Source: Larkinella sp. C7 (GTDB lineage: Bacteria > Bacteroidota > Bacteroidia > Cytophagales > Spirosomataceae). From it: a DNA stretch of 64,000 bases. The stretch spans positions 21,042 through 85,041 of the forward strand of contig NZ_VBSL01000010.1 in the NCBI RefSeq assembly GCF_006149005.1, in the 5' to 3' direction. The translations under genes were made by a program, and so were the position numbers. The notes under the pieces are model-generated. The model saw only the letters and a program-made list of their open reading frames with translations, was not told where the DNA came from and searched no databases. Of the stretch, positions 42,354-49,471 are shown one piece after another. Numbering within the stretch: the stretch's first letter is position 1; each line of letters starts with the position of its first letter.

Positions 42354-42441
42354 TTCATGGCCGCTAAAGTAGCGGTTTAAAGTTAAGTCCGAAAGTGATT
42401 TCCCGTTTTTCTCGCCAGCGGAGCGAAGGGTATGTAGCATT

Positions 42442-42470
42442 TTTGTTGAGCTGAAATAAAAGTATATTTG
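42442..42470 (+). promoter_or_regulatory. Bacteroidota-type promoter of the broken Uma2-like gene
   Basis: TTTG at 42442-42445 and TATATTTG at 42463-42470 are spaced by 17 bp, a full match to the consensus. A start would fall near 42477, just before the ATGs at 42482 and 42488. Confidence 0.55.
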
Positions 42471-42481
42471 AAAAAACCTCA

Positions 42482-42966
42482 ATGCGTATGGAAGCCGTTG
42501 CCGAACCACAACTGAGCAGTCAGAACCCTGAAGAGGAAAAAAGTCGAGTCTGAACCACTCCAAATTGCAAAGCCAGTTGGCTTTTTTGCTGCTTACAGCA
42601 TATCGCAAACAGTATAGTGTGCTAACAGAACTAGATCTGGAATTTGCTTTCGGTAAAACCCGGCCCGATCTCTGCATTTTCCCCAAACGAACTTTGGATT
42701 GGCTGACTGATGAAATCGTTGTACAGGATGTTCCGCTCACTACGCTGGAGATTCTCTCTCCCGAGCAAAGTATGAACAGCCTGCTCGAACGAATCTACAA
42801 GAAGCATTTCCCTGCTGGTGTCAAAACCGTCTGGCTGATCATACCAGCGCTGCAAATTGTTTCCATTTTGTTGCCCAACCGCACACAGCTCAATTTTACG
42901 GAAGGGACGATTACCGATCCCGAAACCGGTATTCAGCTCCAGTTAGCCGAGATTTTTGAAGGATAA
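42482..42966 (+). pseudogene. Uma2-like gene interrupted by a frameshift in an A6 run
   Basis: From ATG 42482/42488 the frame reads MEAVAEPQLSSQNPEEEK and stops at TGA 42551-42553. In the -1 frame a full Uma2 protein follows without break: NHSKLQSQLAFLL, TELDLEFAFGKTRPDLCIFP, TLEILSPEQS and VKTVWLIIPAL, to 42966. The intact paralogue at 48971 has NHAKLTYRLTKSL at the same place, which shows that the two frames belong to one gene. One extra A in the run at about 42535-42542 would join them. A TTG at 42565 could start a shortened protein but would cut conserved residues. Pseudogene, base-call error or slippage are all possible. Confidence 0.7.
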
Positions 42967-43020
42967 AGCAGGATGATTGAGTTCAAGAAGCCATTCAAAT
43001 TAACCCAAAAGCCCTGAAAG

Positions 43021-43178
43021 GGCGATCTGCCAATAGAAAATTCCCGGTTTTCGTCAGAGGCAAGCTCCGGAGGAGCGGTCTGAAAAACATGCTTAGACCG
43101 CTCCTCCGGAGCTTGCGGTATGTAGGTGACCACGTTTCTATTGACAGGACAGGCCTCCGGCCTTCACCCGAACGATTC
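43021..43178. repeat. Second copy of the foldback element
   Basis: Core arms 43061-43081 and 43095-43115 are perfect 21-bp inverted repeats containing AGCTCCGGAGGAGCGGTCT. The right flank (43147-43177) repeats GGCCTCCGGCCTTCACCCGA from the copy at 30915-31180. The outer left arm is mostly missing apart from CAATAGAAAA, so this copy is degraded. The rest of the gap from 42967 to 43256 shows no gene. Confidence 0.8.
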
Positions 43179-43180
43179 CT

Positions 43181-43258
43181 TACTCCTCACGCTTAACTGA
43201 TCACCCATTATTCTTTACTCTCAATTCCTCACTCTTAATTCTTAACTCTTAACTCATT
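43181..43258. repeat. One-armed remnant of an intergenic palindrome
   Basis: A G-poor run of words (CTCACTCTTAATTCTTAACT) like the right arms at 2717 and 21189 leads straight into the stop of permease copy 12. No matching left arm is found; the foldback copy lies where it would be expected. Confidence 0.55.
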
Positions 43259-45722
43259 ATTCTGAACGCAGTGACTTCACCGGATTCATCAAAGCCGTTC
43301 GAATGGAGTGGTAGCTGACCGCAGCCAGCGCGACGAAAACGCCCAACGCTCCCGCGAGCGCAAAAATGGGCCAGTTCAGCGGAATGCGGTAGGCGAAACT
43401 ATCCAGCCAGCGGTTCATCAACCAGGTCGATAGCGGGATGGCCAGAGCGAAAGCCAGCCCCACCAGCGTCAGCGTCCGGCGGTTGAGCAGAACCCAGAGT
43501 TGCCCCACGGTGGCACCCATCACTTTCCGGATACCGACTTCCCGCATCCGGTTGATGGCCTGAATGCCCGCCAGCCCGAACAGGCCCAAAGCCGCGATCA
43601 GCAACGCAATACCGGTGGCGAGTTGGGTCAGCGTCGTCCAACGCTGGTAGTCGCGATACCGGGCTTGCAGATCCTGATCCAGAAAAGAATACTCGAAGGG
43701 TTGCCCGTCGGAAAGCTGCGGCCAGTCGCGGGCGATGCGGGCGACTTTATCGGACAGATTGCCGGGCGTCAGTTTCAGGTAAAACACGCCCTGAAAGCCC
43801 AGATCCAGTTTGTAATACGCGGGCTGAATGGCTTTGGTCAGCGGTTCGATGTTGTGATCATTCACAACGCCAATCACCGTCCGCCCATTCAAGGTTTCCA
43901 GCGGTTTGTTGAACACCAGTTCCTGACCCAGCAACTTCGCCAGCGTTTCGTTGATCACCACCGCCTTGACGCTTTTTGCCGTATCCGACCGGAACGCCGG
44001 CGAAAAAATCCGGCCCTGCTTGAGTTTGATTCCCAGCAACGTAAAGAAGTTGTAATCGATGGCCTGCTGCAAGGCCCAGTATTTCTGCCCGTTGATCGTA
44101 GTGCCGTTGCGGTTAAAACCGTCTTCGCCGTAACCGCCCGCGCTGCTCGCAACCAGCAATACGTCCGGGTTCGTCGCCTGATACCGCAATAACCGCTCAT
44201 AAATCCGGGGGCCGCTGCCATCCTCAAACTGTTGCAGGTTTTTGATTTTGAGAACCAGTTCTTTCGTTAGCCCCAGTTCCTTTTCCTGCACAAAACGCAA
44301 CTGTTTATGCATCGTAATGGCGGCCGTCACCAGCACCAGCGACAGCACAAACTGCGTTCCCATCATGCCCTGAATCACCAGCGGATTGATTTTGTAGGTG
44401 CGGTTTTGGCCCAGAAACAAATTCGGTCGTAAACGGGCGAACAACAGTGCCGGATAAATTCCCGCGATTAAACTGACCGCCCATACCATGCTCAATAATC
44501 CCAGCAAATTACCCGCCTGAAAAACGTCGAAGAATGTCAGCGTCCGGTCGGTCAGGTTGTTGAAGGTCGGCAACAGCAGCAACGCCAGCAGCAGGCTGAT
44601 GACCGACGCCAGCCCGACGACCAGCACGATTTCCAGCCAGAGTTGCACCGCCAGTTGTTGCGGAGCCGCTCCCACCACTTTCCGAACGCCCACCTCCTGC
44701 AACCGCCCCGCCAGTTTCGACAGCGAAATGATGATGTAATTCAGACCGGCCACGAGCAGAATCAATAGACTGATGGACACCAGCAGGTACACATTCGTCG
44801 GCGAAACCGTGCGGTTCCAGCGTTCGCTGAACGAAAAATGCGTATCGGTCAGCGGGCGAACGGTCAGTAAAAACTGGTTATTGGTCAGACGGTCTTTGTG
44901 CTCAGGAGACGCTGCCTTTAGCATATCAGTTATCACTTCTTTAAAGAGCTGTGGCCCTAGCATGGCCAGTTTGGCGGTTGCTGACGACAGCGAAGCCGTA
45001 GGGCTTAGTTTCCCAAGTGTGTAGACATTGCTCGTGTTGTACCGTTGTTCGAGTTGCTTCGTGTAATAGTCATCGCTTTCCAGCCGCACCACCAGTTCGG
45101 CGGTGAGTGCCGTGTTCGACGGCGGGTTTTGCATCACGCCCGATACCGTGTAGAATTTACCATCGTACCGAATCGTCTTGCCAACCGGATTCTCATTTGC
45201 AAACAGTTTCTGAGTCAGTCGTTCCGAAATCACCGCGTTGTGCAGTCCAGCCAGCACCTGCTCCGGGCGACCCACCGTCAACGGAATTGAGAAAAACGTG
45301 AAGTAATTGGAATCCGCAAACAGAATGGCCTTTTCATACACCGCTTTCGTTCCGTATTTCACAATACTTTCCTGAAGCCTTGTCATTCGAACCACGTCTT
45401 GAAATTCCGGCATTTGCTGTTTGATTTCCATCCCGAAAACCACCGGAAAGGCCAGACTCCGGTGTTCTTCGGCCGGGAAAAACGGCAGGTTGAGCGGGTG
45501 CCGTTTGGGTTTGCCTTCAAAGTCGAACAAATCGGTCGATTCAAACCGGTAGATGCGGTCGGCGTCGGCATGAAACCGGTCGAATGAGCGTTCGTGGCGC
45601 ACAAAGGCGTAGGTCAGCAAGCCGAACGCCAGGGCAACGGACAAACCCGCCAAATGGATACTGGAATAAACCGGATCGCGCCGGAGGCTGCGGAGAGCGA
45701 CTTTGAGGTAGTTTTGAAGCAT
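43257..45722 (-). CDS. Divergent FtsX/MacB-like permease (copy 12)
   Basis: An 821-residue permease, the most divergent of the set. It starts MLQNYLKVALRSLRRDPVYS; helix 1 is LAGLSVALAFGLLTYAFVRH followed by ERSFDRFHAD. The first FtsX domain is LVAGLNYIIISLSKLAGRLQ, with no trace of INFMNLSTA, but the loop EVGVRKVVGAAPQQL is kept. The second is AALGLFGLAGIQAINRMRE with EVGIRKVMGATVGQL. The C-terminus is standard (NPVKSLRSE). The start lies about 100 bp below the terminator of the next gene. Confidence 0.88.
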   Translation of the reverse strand: MLQNYLKVALRSLRRDPVYSSIHLAGLSVALAFGLLTYAFVRHERSFDRFHADADRIYRFESTDLFDFEGKPKRHPLNLPFFPAEEHRSLAFPVVFGMEIKQQMPEFQDVVRMTRLQESIVKYGTKAVYEKAILFADSNYFTFFSIPLTVGRPEQVLAGLHNAVISERLTQKLFANENPVGKTIRYDGKFYTVSGVMQNPPSNTALTAELVVRLESDDYYTKQLEQRYNTSNVYTLGKLSPTASLSSATAKLAMLGPQLFKEVITDMLKAASPEHKDRLTNNQFLLTVRPLTDTHFSFSERWNRTVSPTNVYLLVSISLLILLVAGLNYIIISLSKLAGRLQEVGVRKVVGAAPQQLAVQLWLEIVLVVGLASVISLLLALLLLPTFNNLTDRTLTFFDVFQAGNLLGLLSMVWAVSLIAGIYPALLFARLRPNLFLGQNRTYKINPLVIQGMMGTQFVLSLVLVTAAITMHKQLRFVQEKELGLTKELVLKIKNLQQFEDGSGPRIYERLLRYQATNPDVLLVASSAGGYGEDGFNRNGTTINGQKYWALQQAIDYNFFTLLGIKLKQGRIFSPAFRSDTAKSVKAVVINETLAKLLGQELVFNKPLETLNGRTVIGVVNDHNIEPLTKAIQPAYYKLDLGFQGVFYLKLTPGNLSDKVARIARDWPQLSDGQPFEYSFLDQDLQARYRDYQRWTTLTQLATGIALLIAALGLFGLAGIQAINRMREVGIRKVMGATVGQLWVLLNRRTLTLVGLAFALAIPLSTWLMNRWLDSFAYRIPLNWPIFALAGALGVFVALAAVSYHSIRTALMNPVKSLRSE

Positions 45723-45819
45723 GGTTCAGGACGTTTTGGCACCCCTTTCGGGCCATTTTTCAATAGACGGATTGGGGTAGCCGCGTGTTGCACCGTCGAT
45801 TCGTTTTCAAATGAAATAA

Positions 45820-45859
45820 AAAATCCCGGCTGAAGACGCGAGCCTTCAGTCGGGATTTT
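45820..45859. terminator. Rho-independent-type bidirectional terminator
   Basis: A stem of 16 bp (45820-45835 with 45844-45859, one G-U pair) has GC-rich centre and A/T ends: AAAATCCCGGCTGAAG faces CTTCAGTCGGGATTTT. The A-run on one side and T-run on the other give U tracts in both directions. It follows the minus-strand gene at 45896-46501. Confidence 0.85.
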
Positions 45860-45895
45860 CAATCCATACCGGATCAGTTATTTATCGTTCGCTGC

Positions 45896-46501
45896 TCACT
45901 TTCGCGCATTCGACAGGCCCAGCGTTCGCTCCGTTTCGGCAATGAGCTGCTGTTTTTCGGATTCACTTTTGCCCTGCAAGTTGATCGTCCGCTCGAAAAC
46001 GTGTTCTTCGCCGTCAAGCTTGTATTCATACTTCATTTTCAGGCGATTATTCTCGAGATCTTCGATAAGAGTTTTGGTATACGGCGTTCCGTCGGGTGCC
46101 ACAATCACGTTTTTCGGCAGGTGACTGTCCTCGTTCTTCGACCGGTTGCCGGACGTGCCGGTTCCTCTCGACGCAACCGCCACTTCACCCGATTCATAGC
46201 GCGTTGGTCGGACACCACCCCGGGGGGCCGTCGGCGGTTTGGGGGCGCGGGGCGGACTGACCACGACATGCACGCCCAGTGAATCCTGGATCGAGCTGAT
46301 CAATGCTTCTTTCTCTTCCTTGCTCATTCCCATCGCATCGAATTCCTGGTCGTAGTGAATGTTGCGGCTGGGCTGTTCAACGTCGATCTTTATACGCAAC
46401 GTTTTGCCATTGTCATTGATGCTCCGGCTGATCGACGAGCGTTCCTGGGCGACAGCCGCGACACTGATTCCGAAGAGTGCGAGGGTAATTGCTGTTTTCA
46501 T
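45896..46501 (-). CDS. Secreted protein of unknown function with an internal motif repeat
   Basis: A 201-residue protein with a signal peptide (MKTAITLALFGISVAAVAQE). The motif MSKEEKEALISSIQDSLGV near residues 53-72 recurs in changed form near the C-terminus as KSESEKQQLIAETERTLGL. Between them is a Pro/Gly-rich, likely disordered stretch (PPRAPKPPTAPRGGVRPTR), then DGTPYTKTLIEDLENNRLKM. No known domain is recognised. It probably forms its own transcript, as a strong terminator follows. It lies between permease copies 12 and 13. Confidence 0.65.
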   Translation of the reverse strand: MKTAITLALFGISVAAVAQERSSISRSINDNGKTLRIKIDVEQPSRNIHYDQEFDAMGMSKEEKEALISSIQDSLGVHVVVSPPRAPKPPTAPRGGVRPTRYESGEVAVASRGTGTSGNRSKNEDSHLPKNVIVAPDGTPYTKTLIEDLENNRLKMKYEYKLDGEEHVFERTINLQGKSESEKQQLIAETERTLGLSNARK

Positions 46502-46572
46502 GTGTTTACTGTTTTAGGGAGAGTAACCTGAATCCACACCATTCCAAGGGCTACCCGGGCGGTTCAGGGTGT

Positions 46573-48927
46573 TCATTCTGATTTTAAACTGTTCACCGGA
46601 TTCATTAATGCGGCATTGATGGACTGAAACGATACGGTCAACACGGCAATCAGTACGACCAGACCACCCGCTGCTGCGAAGAGCCATCCTTCCAATCCGA
46701 CACGGTACGCGAAATCCTGCAACCAGTGATCCAGCGCATACCAGGCAACCGGAGCAGCAATGAAAAAGGCAATGAAAACTAACTTGAGAAAATCTTTGGA
46801 GAGCAATAACACCACGTTAACGACGGACGCACCTAAAATCTTGCGTATACCGATCTCTTTTGTTCGTTGCCCGGTTGTAAAGGTAACAAAACCGAATAGT
46901 CCTAAACAAGAAACCAGGATGGTTAATGTGGCGAAACCGTTAAAAACTGTTGCCAACACCCGATCTTTGTGATATTGGGCCTCAAACGATTGGTCCAGAA
47001 ATTCATAATCGAACGGATAGAGCGGGTAATGATGCTGCCAGATGCTTTTCACCACCGGCAACTGATCGGAGCTTATGCTGAGCATGACGCTGCTCGCCGG
47101 AATGGTATTGTAAACCAGCACCAAAGGTTCGATCAGGTTGTGCAGGGAGCGATAATGGAAATTCTTTACGACGCCAACGACCTTCCCCTTGTGGCCAAAT
47201 CCGTCGATCGTCTGCCCGATGCCGTCCTTCCAACCCGCCAGTTTAACAAACGCTTCGTTGACGATGAATCCACCTTTCAAATCGGCTTTCGATTGCGACG
47301 ACAGGTTGCGCCCTGCTTTCAGCTTCATGTTCAGTAACGGTAAAAACTGGTCATCCACAAATAGAAAGTTGCTCATCAGTTCCCGTTTTCGTCCATTGCT
47401 CCGGAACGTAGTGGACGCCATGGGCAGCAGGCCCGACGGCTGCAAACCGGAACCCAGCGTCACCGCGCCGACCTCACTGCGGTTTTTCAGACTGTTGGCA
47501 AACGCGGTGGCAGCCACCCGCGCCGTCGAGTCGTCGGGCAGGTGAACGCTCAGAATCCGCTCCTTCGTAAAACCCAGGTCTCTGGTTTGCAGGAAATTCA
47601 TTTGTCGGCGAATCACCAGAACCCCGGCAATCATGCCGACGGCCAGCACAAACTGAAAAACAATCACGGATTTCCGAAACCACGCTCCTTTTCCGTAGCT
47701 GCCAAGCCGGCCTCTCAGCACCTCGACCGGGCGATAATCAGACAATACAAAAGCCGGGTATAAACCGCCCGCCAGCGTGATCAGGAGCCACGTAAAACCG
47801 ATTAGCGGCACCGCTTCCGATAAGACGATTGACAGGCGGATTTGTAACAGTTCATTGAAAAAAGAAAGGGCCAAATAGACCAACACCACGGCAATACCGA
47901 CCGAAAAACCGCTTAACAACAGCGATTCCAGCAGAAACTGCCGGATCAACTGGCCGCGTTGGGCGCCGTTGGCCTTCCGAATCCCGACTTCTTTGGCGCG
48001 TTCGGTGGCTTTGGCCGTCAGCAGGTTGATGTAGTTCAGCAGGGCAATGGCCAGTACAAAGACCGACAGAAAGGCGAACAGATACCCGTATTGTTTGTTG
48101 CCTTTGGGTGTATCGGCCATCTTGCCCTGGCTGTAATGAACGTCCTGCAACACCTCGGCCGGAAAACGGAGCGAGTAGCCCTCCGCGCCCATTTTTTGCA
48201 GTTCGGGATTGGCGTATCGGTTGGCAAGCTGCGTCAGTTTTTTGCCGAAAACCGCCAGATTTGGTTCGTCCCGGAAGAGAACGTAGGTATAACACGGAAA
48301 ATCATCTTCCACCCACGACCGGCTCCCGGTGAACACTTTGGACAGCAGGGCGCTCACGGGCAAATCGGTATTGCTCGGCGCGTCGGCCACCACGCCGGTG
48401 ACCTGAAAAAGCTGCTTGTTGAATTCGAGGGTTTTCCCCAGCACGTCCGTCTTCCCGAAATACTTCTTTGCCAGCCGTTCGGTCAGAACCGCGCTGTTCG
48501 GATTCGCCAGCGCCGAAGCCGGATTTCCCGCCAGAAATGCATACGAGAAAACCGAGAACACTTCGTTGTCGGCGTAATAGACATCCGATTCTTTAAGCAG
48601 CTTATCGTCATGACGTATAACGGCATCAGTAGGCAGCAAACGCACGGCGGTTTCGACTTCCGGGTAATCGCGTTTCAGGGCTTCCGCCAGCGGAACCGGG
48701 CTGGAGGCAATCGACAAAACCGACTCCGGCGTTTTCATATCGGTCGTTACGCGCACGATGCGGTGGGCGTTGGCGTGGTAGCGGTCGTACGAAAATTCGT
48801 GGTCGACATACAACGCCATCAGCAGACAGGCCGCCAGCCCGATGGCCAGCCCGCCGACGTTCAAACCGGTATACAACTTGTTGCGCCAGAGGTTGCGCAG
48901 GGCGATTTTGAGGTAGTTGCTCAGCAT
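46573..48927 (-). CDS. Divergent FtsX/MacB-like permease (copy 13)
   Basis: A 784-residue permease starting MLSNYLKIALRNLWRNKLY. Helix 1 is VGGLAIGLAACLLMALYVDH followed by EFSYDRYHAN. The first FtsX domain is FVLAIALLNYINLLTAKATE with EVGIRKANGAQRGQL, whose Asn interrupts the usual RK-(V/T)-(V/L)-G. It shares NYINL with copy 11. The second FtsX domain is VSCLGLFGFVTFTTGQRTKE. The C-terminus is NPVNSLKSE. Its start overlaps the divergent Uma2 promoter region (48916-48943). Confidence 0.9.
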   Translation of the reverse strand: MLSNYLKIALRNLWRNKLYTGLNVGGLAIGLAACLLMALYVDHEFSYDRYHANAHRIVRVTTDMKTPESVLSIASSPVPLAEALKRDYPEVETAVRLLPTDAVIRHDDKLLKESDVYYADNEVFSVFSYAFLAGNPASALANPNSAVLTERLAKKYFGKTDVLGKTLEFNKQLFQVTGVVADAPSNTDLPVSALLSKVFTGSRSWVEDDFPCYTYVLFRDEPNLAVFGKKLTQLANRYANPELQKMGAEGYSLRFPAEVLQDVHYSQGKMADTPKGNKQYGYLFAFLSVFVLAIALLNYINLLTAKATERAKEVGIRKANGAQRGQLIRQFLLESLLLSGFSVGIAVVLVYLALSFFNELLQIRLSIVLSEAVPLIGFTWLLITLAGGLYPAFVLSDYRPVEVLRGRLGSYGKGAWFRKSVIVFQFVLAVGMIAGVLVIRRQMNFLQTRDLGFTKERILSVHLPDDSTARVAATAFANSLKNRSEVGAVTLGSGLQPSGLLPMASTTFRSNGRKRELMSNFLFVDDQFLPLLNMKLKAGRNLSSQSKADLKGGFIVNEAFVKLAGWKDGIGQTIDGFGHKGKVVGVVKNFHYRSLHNLIEPLVLVYNTIPASSVMLSISSDQLPVVKSIWQHHYPLYPFDYEFLDQSFEAQYHKDRVLATVFNGFATLTILVSCLGLFGFVTFTTGQRTKEIGIRKILGASVVNVVLLLSKDFLKLVFIAFFIAAPVAWYALDHWLQDFAYRVGLEGWLFAAAGGLVVLIAVLTVSFQSINAALMNPVNSLKSE

Positions 48928-48943
48928 AGTCTTACTATTTTTG
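48916..48943 (+). promoter_or_regulatory. Bacteroidota-type promoter of the intact Uma2 gene
   Basis: TTG at 48916-48918 and TATTTTTG at 48936-48943 are spaced by 17 bp. The start codon is 28 bp further. The layout equals that of the broken paralogue (42442-42470). Confidence 0.5.
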
Positions 48944-48970
48944 TTACATTTGATAAAAACTCAAAGCGCT

Positions 48971-49438
48971 ATGGAAACACCCCAGTATGATGTATTCGAG
49001 GAGTTTCAAACGGAAGATGTCATGTCATACAACCACGCTAAGCTTACGTATCGTCTCACGAAAAGTCTTGGTCAGTATGACGAACTATTCGATATTCTGC
49101 CGGAACTGGAGTTTGACCTTTCGCACGGTCGGGCAAAACCGGATGTTGCCATTTGTCTCCCTGGAAAAGCAAACTGGCTCAAAGACATCATTCGTCCCAC
49201 GACTCCACCGTTGATAGCCATTGAGATTTTATCCCCCCGGCAGGCGCTGTCGGACCTCACCGATAAAGCATTGGACGTGTATTTTCCGTCCGGCGTAACA
49301 ACCGTTTGGGTTATTATTCCTCAATTCAAGCAAGTGACGGTGTTATCCCCTACTCAACAGGAAGTTTTTACCGATGGTATCTTAAGCGATGCGCAGACGG
49401 GTATTGAATTGAGTCTTACTTCCCTGTTTAAAGAATAG
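48971..49438 (+). CDS. Uma2-family PD-(D/E)XK nuclease-like protein
   Basis: A 155-residue protein. The start is placed at 48971 (METPQYDVFEEF); an upstream ATG at 48917 lies inside the divergent permease gene. Core motifs are LELEFDLS-type strand, KPDVAICLPG, and IAIEILSPRQALSDL followed by KALDVYFPSGVTTVWVIIP, which fit the Uma2 (DUF820) fold: Asp in PDV, then E-x-L. Members resemble restriction endonucleases, but no biological role is firmly known. It is the intact paralogue of the frameshifted gene at 42482. Only 33 bp separate it from convergent permease copy 14. Confidence 0.75.
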   Translation: METPQYDVFEEFQTEDVMSYNHAKLTYRLTKSLGQYDELFDILPELEFDLSHGRAKPDVAICLPGKANWLKDIIRPTTPPLIAIEILSPRQALSDLTDKALDVYFPSGVTTVWVIIPQFKQVTVLSPTQQEVFTDGILSDAQTGIELSLTSLFKE

Positions 49439-49471
49439 TCGTCGACCGAACAGACTTTGTGTTCTTTAATT

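Larger units (their letters stand above)
42180..42481. other. Regulatory gap upstream of thiM and the broken Uma2 gene
   Basis: This 302-bp stretch contains the TPP riboswitch (42277-42353) and, on the other side, the promoter for the plus-strand Uma2-like reading frame (42442-42470). Between 42180 and 42276 lies the riboswitch-to-thiM leader. A short hairpin CCGCTA-CTTTAGCGG flanks 42361-42378 and could belong to the thi promoter region. Confidence 0.6.

Noticed and set aside
42530-42545. Programmed -1 frameshift signal of the A-AAA-AAG type
   Set aside because: In the reading phase used, the run is GAA-AAA-AGT, not the A-AAA-AAG heptamer, and no downstream stem is evident; slippage is possible but not supported.
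42565-42966. Independent Uma2-like gene starting at TTG 42565
   Set aside because: Homology to the intact paralogue continues upstream of this codon in the same frame (NHSKL), and the promoter and ATG lie further upstream, so a frameshifted longer gene fits better.
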